DNA from: Streptomyces sp. NA04227 | GTDB lineage: Bacteria; Actinomycetota; Actinomycetes; Streptomycetales; Streptomycetaceae | Reading direction: 5' to 3' | NCBI RefSeq assembly: GCF_013364195.1 | Contig: NZ_CP054918.1 | Span: 6,499,001 to 6,563,000 of the forward strand | DNA length: 64,000 nucleotides | Part shown: positions 43,996-52,406 of the stretch, piece by piece | Layout of the letters: each line of letters begins with the position of its first letter | How positions within the stretch are numbered: position 1 is the stretch's first letter | Notes under the pieces: generated by a model | Databases searched by the model: none | What the model saw: the letters and a program-made list of their open reading frames with translations, nothing else | What the model was told of the DNA's origin: nothing | Made by a program: the position numbers and the translations under genes

Positions 43996-45279
43996 TCATG
44001 TTCGATCGGTTTCGGCCGTGGGCAGAGGCTGTGGCGGAGGCGGTCCCGTGTAACGGCCACTGGGACGCATACGGAGCGCCTGCTCCTCGTACTCCTCCAT
44101 CGCATGTGCGATCCACCCCGCCGTCCGCGCGATGGCGAAAATGGTCTCTCCCGCTTCCGGCGCCATACCGCAGCTCACTGTCAGTACGGCCAGGGCGAGG
44201 TCGACGTTCGCGTGCAGACCCGTGTGACGTGCTGCCGTCGCCACGATGTCCCTCGCCGCGGCAAGGGCGGGCGCTGCGGCGGGCACCTTGTCGAGCTGCG
44301 TGAACAGGGCCTGCGCGCGGGGGTCTTCGCCGCGATAGAGGCGGTGGCCGAGTCCGGCCACCGGCCGTCCGGCCCGCAGTTCGGCCGCGACGGCCGGACC
44401 TGCCTCCCCCTGCTCCAGCACTTCGCGCAACAGCCGGTGAGCCAGTGCGCTCGCCGCGCCGTGCAGGGGGCCTTCCAGTACGCCCAGTCCCGCGGAGATC
44501 GCCGCGTACGGATGGGCGCGGGCCGACGCTGCGACGCGGACGGCGAGTGTGGAGGCTGCGAGGTCGTGGTCGACGAGCAGGGCGAGGGCGGTGTCCAGGA
44601 CACGAAGGGTGGACTCGTCCGGTGCGTGATGGGTGAGGCGTCCCCAGAGGAGGGCGGCGATGGGGCCGCCCGCGGTGACGGGGCCGGCGACCGGGGGGAG
44701 CGCCCCGGCCAGGGTGGGGATGAGGGTGCGTCCGGTGCCGAGGACGGCTTTGGGGGACAGGTCGAAGCGCAGTGGGTCCACTGTCGCGGCCGCGATCGCG
44801 GATACGCGCAGCTTGTCGAGCGGTCCGCTGTCCTTGCGCAGCGCGGCGACGGCCTTGCGGGCGGCGTTGAGGTGGGTGCCGGGCGGTGTGAACTCGGCCC
44901 CCGGTTTCAGGGTGCCCGTCCACAGCCACTCGGCCGTCTCCTCGAAGCTGTGGCGGGTGGCCAGGCGGGTCGCGTCGACTCCGCGGAAGTAATAGCTGTC
45001 CTCGTCGATGAACGTGAGCCGGGTGCGTACCGCGAAGTCTCCGGTGGTCGGCTCCGGCCTGCGCTCACGGCTGTTGCGGCGGGCCAGCGCCTCGACCTCG
45101 TCGGGGGAGAAGGTGCTGCCCCGGCGGCCGGATGCACGCTGACTGCTCAGCAGCCCGCGGCTGACGTAGGCGTACACCGTCTCGGATTTCACGCCCAGGA
45201 GTTCCGCCGCCTCTCGGGTCGTGATCCGCGGAGGGGCGGTGTCGGCGTGCGGTGAGGTCGGCTGCTGGGGGTCCGTCAT
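43996..45279 (-). CDS. Citrate synthase with N-terminal MerR/excisionase-like HTH
   Basis: Starting at ATG 45279 the protein has 427 residues. Residues 15-60 form a small helix-turn-helix: ITTREAAELLGVKSETVYAYVSRGLLSSQR, like MerR or BldC DNA-binding domains. The rest is citrate synthase: GPLHGAASAL with the first catalytic His, AGLGHRLYRGEDPRA with the second, and HANVDLALAVL with the acidic residue. It condenses acetyl-CoA or propionyl-CoA with oxaloacetate. The divergent neighbour is a conventional citrate synthase. A dense TTGAC/GTCAA array lies upstream of both; the HTH makes an autoregulatory role plausible. The in-frame ATG 45372 would overlap that array and is rejected. Confidence 0.9.
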   Translation of the reverse strand: MTDPQQPTSPHADTAPPRITTREAAELLGVKSETVYAYVSRGLLSSQRASGRRGSTFSPDEVEALARRNSRERRPEPTTGDFAVRTRLTFIDEDSYYFRGVDATRLATRHSFEETAEWLWTGTLKPGAEFTPPGTHLNAARKAVAALRKDSGPLDKLRVSAIAAATVDPLRFDLSPKAVLGTGRTLIPTLAGALPPVAGPVTAGGPIAALLWGRLTHHAPDESTLRVLDTALALLVDHDLAASTLAVRVAASARAHPYAAISAGLGVLEGPLHGAASALAHRLLREVLEQGEAGPAVAAELRAGRPVAGLGHRLYRGEDPRAQALFTQLDKVPAAAPALAAARDIVATAARHTGLHANVDLALAVLTVSCGMAPEAGETIFAIARTAGWIAHAMEEYEEQALRMRPSGRYTGPPPPQPLPTAETDRT

Positions 45280-45334
45280 GGCGTCACCGTATCGGCAACT
45301 CTCTGTCATCTCTGCACTGGAGAAGGAATGTGTA

Positions 45335-45376
45335 TTGACTCGATCAATATTGACAACAGTCAAGTCAATCATTGAC
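45335..45376. promoter_or_regulatory. TTGAC/GTCAA operator array between divergent citrate synthase genes
   Basis: Half-sites TTGAC occur at 45335-45339, 45350-45354 and 45372-45376, and GTCAA at 45359-45363 and 45364-45368. They build inverted repeats TTGAC-N4-GTCAA and GTCAA-N3-TTGAC. Five half-sites in 42 bp, in an AT-rich patch 56 bp from one start and 74 bp from the other, indicate an operator. Confidence 0.65.
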
Positions 45377-45449
45377 AGTCAGGATCAAGAAATGACTGGT
45401 TGGGGCACCTGATCAAGGTTCCTCGCCGAACGACGGGAGCAGGCAGGCG

Positions 45450-46937
45450 ATGAACATGCCGATCAACTCGCGAGCAGACGCATCGACAGCAGACGCATCG
45501 GACCGGCCTCGGCAGCCGCACACCACAGCGGCGCCCCCTCGGCCTCTTCATCGGGGCGACGCCGGTCGTACCTCCCCGACCGGTGCCGCGGCCGACATGG
45601 TTGACCAGGCGGCGAATGGCACGTCGCACTCGCCCGCACTCAACCCGACGGGGGAGACGCCCAACGGCAAGGGCGGCGAGGGCGGCACGGTGGAGGAGGT
45701 GAATCCGAGCGGCTCGACGGGTGCGGGGCTGACGGGTGCGGGGCTGCGGTCCAGCGGTGGAGGCGGGGGCCTCGCGGCGAGCGGCGACGGGGTAATCGAA
45801 GCGCCACGCGGGCTGGCCGGTGTGGTGGTCACCCGGACTGCGATCGGGGACGTTCGCGGCGGTGAGGGCTTTTACCACTATCGGCAGTACTCGGCCGTGG
45901 AACTCGCGCAGAAGCGGAGCTTCGAGGATGTCTGGTACCTCATGGTCCACGGGGCGCTTCCCGATGCGGGGCAGAGTGCCGAGTTCCGGCGGCAGACTGC
46001 TGCGCTGCGGAGCATCCCCGATGCGGTCAACGGCGTGCTGCCTGCGCTCGCCGAGGCCAGTGCCCGCTCGGGCCCCCTCGCCGGGCTGCGGACCGCGCTC
46101 TCGCTCTTCGGTGCGGCGGAGGGCTTCCTGCCCGTGTACGACACCGACGGCGCGCGGCGCCGTGCCGAGACCCTGGCCGCCTGTGCGGTGACCCCGACTC
46201 TGCTCACCGCACTGCACCGTCTCGGCCGCAGGCTGGAGCCGGTGGCGCCGCGCGAGGACCTGCCCTATGCCGCCAACTACCTGTACATGTTGACGGGGGT
46301 CGAACCGGAACCCGCGTATGCGCGGGCGGTTGAGCAGTACTTGATCTCCACGATCGACCATGGATTCAACGCGTCAACATTTACCGCGCGAGTCATCACA
46401 TCCACGGGCGCCGATGTCGCTGCCTGTCTCGCCGGAGCCGTTGGCGCCTTGTCGGGCCCGTTGCACGGCGGCGCACCCAGCAGGGCCTTGGACACACTCG
46501 ACGCCATCGGCAGCCCCGAGCGCATCGGCTCGTGGATTCGGGAACGCGTGCTTGCCGGGGAGCGGATCATGGGCTTCGGGCACCCGGTGTACCGGACCGA
46601 GGATCCGCGGTCGCGCATGTTGCGTGGGATCGCCGAGCAGTTCGGGGGCCCTCGCGTCGAGTTCGCCGTCGAGGTGGAACGTCAGGTGGAGGCGATCCTC
46701 GCCGAGCTCAAGCCAGGTCGTGCCCTGCACACCAACGTCGAGTTCTACGCGGGTGTGGTGATGGAACTCTGCGGGCTGCCACGGGAGATGTTCACCCCGA
46801 CCTTCGCTTCGGCACGTGTGATCGGCTGGAGCGCCAACATCCTCGAACAGGCCGAGGACTCGAAGATCATCCGCCCTGCGGCCCGTTATGTGGGGCCGGT
46901 GCCGCCCGTGCCTGTACCTGAGCCGATCCGGGACTGA
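45450..46937 (+). CDS. Citrate synthase (type II-like, actinobacterial) with long low-complexity N-terminus
   Basis: The longest reading gives 495 residues from ATG 45450, after GGGAG. The first 115 are Pro/Gly/Ser-rich and low-complexity; conserved citrate synthase begins near VIEAPRGLAGVVVTRTAIGDV. Active-site motifs are DHGFNASTFTARVI, GPLHGGAPSRALD (His), GFGHPVYRTEDPR (His) and LHTNVEFYAGVVM (acidic). It catalyses acetyl-CoA plus oxaloacetate to citrate, the entry to the TCA cycle. An alternative start GTG 45792 would remove the disordered part. It diverges from the HTH-citrate synthase over the shared operator region. Two different citrate synthases side by side suggest a condition-specific or methylcitrate role for one of them. 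Confidence 0.88.
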   Translation: MNMPINSRADASTADASDRPRQPHTTAAPPRPLHRGDAGRTSPTGAAADMVDQAANGTSHSPALNPTGETPNGKGGEGGTVEEVNPSGSTGAGLTGAGLRSSGGGGGLAASGDGVIEAPRGLAGVVVTRTAIGDVRGGEGFYHYRQYSAVELAQKRSFEDVWYLMVHGALPDAGQSAEFRRQTAALRSIPDAVNGVLPALAEASARSGPLAGLRTALSLFGAAEGFLPVYDTDGARRRAETLAACAVTPTLLTALHRLGRRLEPVAPREDLPYAANYLYMLTGVEPEPAYARAVEQYLISTIDHGFNASTFTARVITSTGADVAACLAGAVGALSGPLHGGAPSRALDTLDAIGSPERIGSWIRERVLAGERIMGFGHPVYRTEDPRSRMLRGIAEQFGGPRVEFAVEVERQVEAILAELKPGRALHTNVEFYAGVVMELCGLPREMFTPTFASARVIGWSANILEQAEDSKIIRPAARYVGPVPPVPVPEPIRD

Positions 46938-47265
46938 GTGCCGGTTTGCCGGAAGTCGGAAGCCGGATACAGGTTGCGGGTCGGCGACGGGCGCCGTGGT
47001 CGAGTGGAAGTTCGCCGGCGGAGCGGAAGCCGGGGGCGGGGGCGGCACTGAACGCGGTAGGGAAGGGCCGGACCGCTGAGTTGGCGGTCCGGCCTCGGTC
47101 CGGTTGGCGCCGATGGCTCCACTGGGCGGCGTGCCCCCGGTGCTTGTTGCTTTCTGGCGGGGCTTCGGGCCTTCACGTCTTCCGGGATACGGGTACGGGG
47201 TGTTCGGACCTCGGAGGGCGGTCGAGGGACGGCCGGTAGCAGCGGTGTCGGTGCGGTCTGCCGAC
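46938..47265. other. Region between the citrate synthase and VOC genes
   Basis: Bases 46938-47065 are spacer with no visible motif, then comes the terminator at 47066. Bases 47095-47265 lie behind the stop of the minus-strand VOC gene; frames here are not supported by ribosome sites or sensible composition. Confidence 0.5.
47066..47094. terminator. Terminator between the citrate synthase and VOC genes
   Basis: GGCCGGACCGC (47066-47076) and GCGGTCCGGCC (47084-47094) pair perfectly over 11 bp with the loop TGAGTTG, between two converging genes. Confidence 0.8.
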
Positions 47266-47643
47266 CTATGTGCGAACCCAGAGGCAGAACGGATGGCCCG
47301 CAGGGTCGAGGAACACCAGGGTGTCGTCCTGGGGCTGGTAGGGGGCGAGTTCGGCGCCGCAAGCCGCCGCGTGTGCGCTGCCGGCAGTCAGGTCGTCGAC
47401 CTCGAAGTCGAGGTGCATCTGCATCTGTTGATCGTCCGGAGCCGAGGGCCACCGCGGCCGTACGAACGTCGGCTCCGACTGGAAGGCGAGCGCGGCCCCG
47501 CCGTCGGGGGCCGCGAGCTTCACCCAGTCCGGCTCGTCCGTGACGACTGCCCAACCGAGCAACCGTACGTAGAACTGGGCGAGTTCAGGGGCGTTGGGCG
47601 CATCCAGCACCGTGCCGGTGAAGGTCAGGCGGGGATCGGGCAT
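47266..47643 (-). CDS. VOC-family (glyoxalase/bleomycin resistance-like) protein
   Basis: The 125-residue protein has the two beta-alpha-beta-beta-beta units of the VOC fold: TGTVLDAPNAPELAQFYVRLLGW, WVKLAAPDGGAALAFQ, and MHLDFEVDDLTAGSAHAAACGAEL ending in TLVFLDPAGHPFCLWV. Members bind metals and act as dioxygenases, isomerases or resistance proteins; the metal ligands here are partial, so the activity is uncertain. It starts at ATG 47643. The 595 bp upstream contain the repeat arrays that precede the CobW gene. Confidence 0.85.
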   Translation of the reverse strand: MPDPRLTFTGTVLDAPNAPELAQFYVRLLGWAVVTDEPDWVKLAAPDGGAALAFQSEPTFVRPRWPSAPDDQQMQMHLDFEVDDLTAGSAHAAACGAELAPYQPQDDTLVFLDPAGHPFCLWVRT

Positions 47644-47740
47644 GGGCGGGAAATTCCTTCCGGAACGGGATGGGTCGAGGCAGCCTTGTGCGGGGATCTG
47701 TCCGCTTCAGCTGCTCTGTCAGTTTGCTCCGGTTGTTGCC

Positions 47741-47772
47741 ATGTCCCCATGTCCCCATGTCCCCGTGTCGCC
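47741..47772 (+). repeat. Short 8-bp tandem repeat (ATGTCCCC)
   Basis: Three perfect copies of ATGTCCCC (47741-47764) are followed by the related GTGTCGCC (47765-47772). It lies in the non-coding region upstream of the VOC gene. The function is unknown. Confidence 0.8.
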
Positions 47773-47817
47773 TGGCGTAGTTGGCGGTACCGGGGGCGGG
47801 CGTCACCGCCTGAGCTT

Positions 47818-48160
47818 GATCAATATGGATCACTATGCACTGGCGTGGATCGCTGTGGATTGCTCCAGGCGATGCGATGCGAGCCAGGCTTGATCGATCC
47901 AGGTCAACCAGCAACCTCGTGCAGTTTGCGGATCAGGGTGGATCAACATGGACGCGTCGTGTCATGTCTGCATGAGGCGCGTCAATGTGTATTGGCATGG
48001 ACTCATGTGGATCGATATGGATCGCCTGGGTTGGTGCAAGTGGGTGCGTACACCTACTTGTAGATATGGGCAACTATTGAGTCGTGTTGATCAGCGTCGA
48101 TAGACGTGGACCGGCATGGATCGGCGTGGCCCGGCGTGGATCGGTACGCATCAGCACTGT
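47818..48160 (+). repeat. Degenerate 10-bp-periodic repeat array upstream of the CobW gene
   Basis: Through about 340 bp, GGATC- or GATC-type words recur at 10-bp spacing: GATCAATATG, GATCACTATG, then after one divergent unit GATCGCTGTG (47818-47857); GATCAGGGTG, GATCAACATG (47931-47950); ATCGATATGG, ATCGCCTGGG (48011-48030); and best near 48081-48160, where units such as CCGGCATGGA and TCGGCGTGGC suggest the consensus TCGGCGTGGA. The units drift but keep phase in blocks. No frame gives a sensible protein. It ends 78 bp before the CobW start. Confidence 0.7.
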
Positions 48161-48238
48161 CCGACCGCGCTCGTATGCTGACGCAGTCATCCCGTCCATG
48201 GTCACGGCGTGCCCTGCGCCCGTTCGAAAGGTGTCGTC

Positions 48239-49447
48239 TTGAGCGAGGAGCAGATCCCGGTCGTCGTCCTTGCGGGCTTTCTGGGATCCGGCAAGACCAC
48301 GCTGCTCAATCATCTTCTGCACAGCAGCGGAGGGAGCCGTATCGGCGCCATCGTGAACGACTTCGGGTCGATCGAGATCGATGCCATGGCGGTCGCGGGG
48401 AGCCTGGGGGACTCGACGGTGTCGCTGGGGAACGGCTGCCTGTGCTGTGCCGTGGACGTGAGTGAACTGGACGGGTTCCTGGACCAACTCACCCAGCCGT
48501 CGGCGCGGATCGACATCATTGTGATCGAGGCAAGCGGTCTGGCCGAGCCGCAGGAACTGGTACGGATGCTGCTGGCGAGTGAGAACCGGCGCATTGTGTA
48601 CGGGGGACTGGTGGAGGTCGTGGACGCGGCCGAGTTCGACGCCACTCGGGAGCGGCACCCGGAGATCGACAGGCATCTGGCCGTGGCCGACCTCGTGGTC
48701 GTCAACAAGTCGGACCGGGTGGGCGCGGAGGAGACGACTCGTGTGCGTCGCCTGGTTGCGGATCTGACCGACCGGGCGGCGATCGTCGAGGCGGTCTACG
48801 GCCGGATCGACCCGGAGCTGCTCTTCGACCGTAAGCCGGTCACCGAACGCTTCGGCCAACTCTCCTTCGACGACCTACGGTTCCAGGACCAGGCCGGTGA
48901 CCACGATCCCAACGGCCGCGATTGCGACTCCGACGTCTGCGCACATCCTCACCCCCGTCCCCACCCCCACCTGCACACCACGTACAAGAGCCTCGCCTTC
49001 ACCAGCGAGACCCCCCTGCACCCCCGGCGCCTGCTGGATCTCTTGGACAGCCGACCGGAGGGCCTGTACCGGATCAAGGGGCAGGTGGACTTCGGAGCCG
49101 GGGACAGCGCGAACGCGTACGAGGTGCATGCCGTGGGGCGGTTCCTGCGGTTCACCCCGCACCGGTGGGCGGTCGGCGCCTCCCGTTCGACGCAACTCGT
49201 GTTCATTGGCTCGGACTTCGACGCCACAGCTCTGGAACGGGAGCTGGATGCCTGCCGCCAGAACGGGCCGCAGGACAGTCCCGAGGAACACAGCATGTGG
49301 GGCGTACTCCGCTATGTGCAGACGCCGGAAGAGCAGACGCCGGAAGAGCAGACGCCGCACGAGCAGCCTCCGCACGAGCGGGCCTCGGACGAGCAACCCG
49401 CAACAGCAGAGCCGGACGCCACAGCCGCCCGAGCCCCCGCCCTCTGA
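48239..49447 (+). CDS. CobW/COG0523-family metal-chaperone GTPase
   Basis: From TTG 48239, seven bases after GAAAGG, the product has 402 residues; GTG 48209 would add ten. It has Walker A GFLGSGKTT near the N-terminus, NGCLCCAV, the conserved CxCC metal site after the first beta-alpha unit, EASGLAEP, and NKSD for guanine recognition. A histidine-rich loop (AHPHPRPHPHLH) follows the GTPase domain, then the CobW C-terminal domain (YRIKGQVDFG...ANAYEVHAVGRFL). Such proteins deliver zinc or cobalt to enzymes. The C-terminal tail contains a QTPEE-type repeat, coded by 15-bp tandem units (49318-49377). Its upstream region is the 10-bp repeat array. No Zur box is seen. Confidence 0.87.
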   Translation: MSEEQIPVVVLAGFLGSGKTTLLNHLLHSSGGSRIGAIVNDFGSIEIDAMAVAGSLGDSTVSLGNGCLCCAVDVSELDGFLDQLTQPSARIDIIVIEASGLAEPQELVRMLLASENRRIVYGGLVEVVDAAEFDATRERHPEIDRHLAVADLVVVNKSDRVGAEETTRVRRLVADLTDRAAIVEAVYGRIDPELLFDRKPVTERFGQLSFDDLRFQDQAGDHDPNGRDCDSDVCAHPHPRPHPHLHTTYKSLAFTSETPLHPRRLLDLLDSRPEGLYRIKGQVDFGAGDSANAYEVHAVGRFLRFTPHRWAVGASRSTQLVFIGSDFDATALERELDACRQNGPQDSPEEHSMWGVLRYVQTPEEQTPEEQTPHEQPPHERASDEQPATAEPDATAARAPAL

Positions 49448-49575
49448 CAGCCGCGGCGTCCTGCTCCGTCGACGCGGTCGGTCGGGCGGCCCCCACCAGC
49501 ACTCCAACCCACTGGCAAGGGCAGCCCGCCCACCTACACCGCCAACCCCACCTACATCCGCATCCCCAACCCCAC

Positions 49576-52026
49576 CTAAACCGGCCCCGCCACAGCCGCC
49601 ACGGTCTTCGCCAGCGAGACGCCCGAGCCGTCGCGGCGCGGGTCCGGTTCGGGGAGTTCGGCGGCCGCGCCGCTCTTCTGTGTGGCGCGAGCGGGGGCGG
49701 GTCCGGCCCAGGCGATCGAGAGGCAGTCCTCGCCCTTGAGGAAGCGCTGGCAGCGGACGCCGCCGGTGGCCCGGCCCTTGCGCGGATACTGGTCGAACGG
49801 GGTCAGCTTGGCCGTGGTCTGTACCGAGTCGTCGAGGGTGCCGCGGGATCCGGCGACGGTGAACACCACCGCGTCCACCGCCGGGTCCACGGCCGTGAAC
49901 GAGAGCACCTTGGCGCCCTCGGACAGTTTGACGCCCGCCATGCCGCCCGCTGCCCGGCCCTGAGGACGCACCTGGGAGGCCTGGTAGCGCAGGAGTTGGG
50001 CGTCGTCGGTGATGAAGACGAGGTCTTCCTCGCCGGTGCGCAGTTCGACCGCTCCGACGATCCGGTCGCCCTCCTTGAGGGTGATGACCTCCAACTCGTC
50101 CTTGTTGGACGGGTAGTCGGGCACCACGCGCTTGACCACGCCCTGCTGGGTGCCGAGCGCGAGGCCGGGTGAGGACTCGTCGAGCGTGGTCAGGCAGACC
50201 AGCGTCTCGTCGTCCTCCAGGGACACGAACTCCGCGATCGGGGCGCCGCCGGAGAGGTTCGGGGCGGTGGCCGCTTCCGGCAACTGCGGGATGTCCACGA
50301 CGTTGAGGCGCAGCAGACGCCCGGCCGAGGTGACCGCGCCCACCTCGCCCCGAATGGTCGCGGGCACCGCGGAGACGATCACGTCGTGCTTGACACGCTT
50401 GCCGCCCTCGGGGAACGGCTCGGCGGTCGCGGTACGCCCGATCAGGCCGGTGGAGGAGAGCAGCACCCGGCACGGGTCGTCGGCGACCTGAAGGTCGGTC
50501 ACCGGTACGGGCACGCCGGAGGATTCGAGCAGCAGGGTGCGCCGGTCGTTGCCGAACTTCTTGGCCACGGCGGCGAGTTCGCCCGAGACGAGCTTGCGCA
50601 GCTCGGTGTCGGATTCGAGGATGCGGGTCAGTTCCTCGATCTCCGCCGTCAGCCTGTCGCGCTCCGACTCCAGCTCGATGCGGTCGAACTTGGTGAGCCT
50701 GCGCAGCGGGGTGTCCAGGATGTACTGGGTCTGCACCTCGCTCAGCGAGAAGTGGCCCATCAGGCGTTCCTTGGCCTGGGCGGAGTTGTCGCTGGAGCGG
50801 ATGAGGCGGATGACCTCGTCGATGTCGAGCAGGGCCACGAGCAGGCCCTCGACCAGGTGCAGCCGGTCGCGGCGCTTGCCGCGGCGGAACTCGCTGCGTC
50901 GGCGTACGACGTTGAAGCGGTGGTCCAGATAGACCTCGAGCAGTTCCTTGAGGCCGAGGGTGAGCGGCTGACCGTCCACCAGGGCCACGTTGTTGATGCC
51001 GAAGGACTCCTCCATCGGCGTCAGCTTGTAGAGCTGTTCGAGGACGGCCTCCGGTACGAAGCCGTTCTTGATCTCGATGACCAGACGGAGCCCGTGCGCG
51101 CGGTCGGTGAGGTCCTTCACATCGGCGATGCCGGTGAGCTTCTTCGAGCCGACCAGGTCCTTGATCTTCGAGATCACCTTCTCCGGCCCCACCGTGAAGG
51201 GCAGTTCGGTGACGACGAGCCCCTTGCGGCGTGCGCTGACGCTCTCCACCGCCACCGTGGCGCGGATCTTGAAGGTGCCGCGGCCGCTCTCGTACGCGTC
51301 GCGGATGCCGGAGAGTCCCACGATGCGGCCGCCGGTGGGCAGGTCCGGACCGGGTACGTGGCGCATCAGGGCGTCGAGGTCGGCGTTCGGATAACGGATC
51401 AGATGGCGTGCCGCGGCGATGACTTCGCGCAGGTTGTGCGGCGCCATGTTGGTCGCCATACCGACGGCGATCCCGGAGGAGCCGTTGACCAGAAGGTTCG
51501 GGTAGGCGGCCGGGAGAACGGCGGGTTCCTGCTCCTGGCCGTCGTAGTTGGGCCCGAAATCGACGGTGTTCTCGTCGATGGACTCCGTCATCAGGCTCGT
51601 GGCGTCGGCCATGCGGCACTCCGTGTACCGCATCGCGGCGGGAGGGTCGTCGTTGCCGAGCGAGCCGAAGTTGCCGTGTCCGTCGACGAGCGGGAGCCGC
51701 ATGGAGAACGGCTGGGCCATGCGGACCAGGGCGTCGTAGATGGACGCGTCGCCGTGCGGGTGGAGCTTACCCATGACCTCGCCGACCACGCGGGCGCACT
51801 TCACATAGCCGCGATCGGGGCGCAGGCCCATCTCGTTCATCTGGTACACGATCCGGCGGTGGACCGGTTTCATTCCGTCGCGGGCGTCAGGCAGGGCCCT
51901 CGAGTAGATGACCGAGTACGCGTACTCGAGGAAGGAGCCCTGCATCTCGTCGACGACGTCGATGTCGAGGATGCGCTCCTCGAACTCCTCCCCGGGCTGC
52001 GGGGTCTTCGTGCTGCGGCGGGCCAT
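49576..52026 (-). CDS. parC: DNA topoisomerase IV subunit A
   Basis: ATG 52026 is preceded by GAAGGAG and gives 816 residues. The breakage-reunion domain opens with [40 protein letters not shown], the quinolone region is [17 protein letters not shown], and the catalytic Tyr134 lies in [10 protein letters not shown]. The C-terminal half has beta-propeller blades (GTRQ-like sequence [30 protein letters not shown]). It cuts and reseals DNA to decatenate sister chromosomes together with ParE. The quinolone-region Ser95 is unchanged. It diverges from the M16 peptidase genes and converges with the CobW gene. Confidence 0.93.
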   Translation of the reverse strand: MARRSTKTPQPGEEFEERILDIDVVDEMQGSFLEYAYSVIYSRALPDARDGMKPVHRRIVYQMNEMGLRPDRGYVKCARVVGEVMGKLHPHGDASIYDALVRMAQPFSMRLPLVDGHGNFGSLGNDDPPAAMRYTECRMADATSLMTESIDENTVDFGPNYDGQEQEPAVLPAAYPNLLVNGSSGIAVGMATNMAPHNLREVIAAARHLIRYPNADLDALMRHVPGPDLPTGGRIVGLSGIRDAYESGRGTFKIRATVAVESVSARRKGLVVTELPFTVGPEKVISKIKDLVGSKKLTGIADVKDLTDRAHGLRLVIEIKNGFVPEAVLEQLYKLTPMEESFGINNVALVDGQPLTLGLKELLEVYLDHRFNVVRRRSEFRRGKRRDRLHLVEGLLVALLDIDEVIRLIRSSDNSAQAKERLMGHFSLSEVQTQYILDTPLRRLTKFDRIELESERDRLTAEIEELTRILESDTELRKLVSGELAAVAKKFGNDRRTLLLESSGVPVPVTDLQVADDPCRVLLSSTGLIGRTATAEPFPEGGKRVKHDVIVSAVPATIRGEVGAVTSAGRLLRLNVVDIPQLPEAATAPNLSGGAPIAEFVSLEDDETLVCLTTLDESSPGLALGTQQGVVKRVVPDYPSNKDELEVITLKEGDRIVGAVELRTGEEDLVFITDDAQLLRYQASQVRPQGRAAGGMAGVKLSEGAKVLSFTAVDPAVDAVVFTVAGSRGTLDDSVQTTAKLTPFDQYPRKGRATGGVRCQRFLKGEDCLSIAWAGPAPARATQKSGAAAELPEPDPRRDGSGVSLAKTVAAVAGPV

Positions 52027-52406
52027 CGCTGCTGCGGCTCCTTCACCAACATGAACGGGATCTGACGCCGACCATTGTGGACCTGCGTACCGACAACGCC
52101 GACCGCGACCCGTCGCAAGCGTGCGCGAGGGGGCGCTCAAGGGGTCTTCGCGAGCCGGGGCGCGGACCGGATCCTGGACGCCCCATGTTCACCCACAGCG
52201 TGCCGTCCGCGGGAACTTCGGCAGGTGTCAGCACGCTTGCATACAGTGGCAGCGCATTATCCGCACGGCGCTCGCCGCACCGGCACACGGGCCGGAGGAC
52301 GGACACCGCACGGGACACGGACACGACGGACACAGCCCCTTACCGCTCACCGCTACGACAACCACGACAACTTCGGGTGCAGCGGCACTCGATCGAAGGG
52401 ACGTAC
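52027..52406. other. Divergent region between parC and the first M16 peptidase gene
   Basis: The 380-bp gap contains no supported gene. Open frames run through it only because of composition and lack ribosome sites until GAAGGGA before ATG 52407. Promoters for both genes must lie here, but I could not point to convincing hexamers. Confidence 0.5.
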
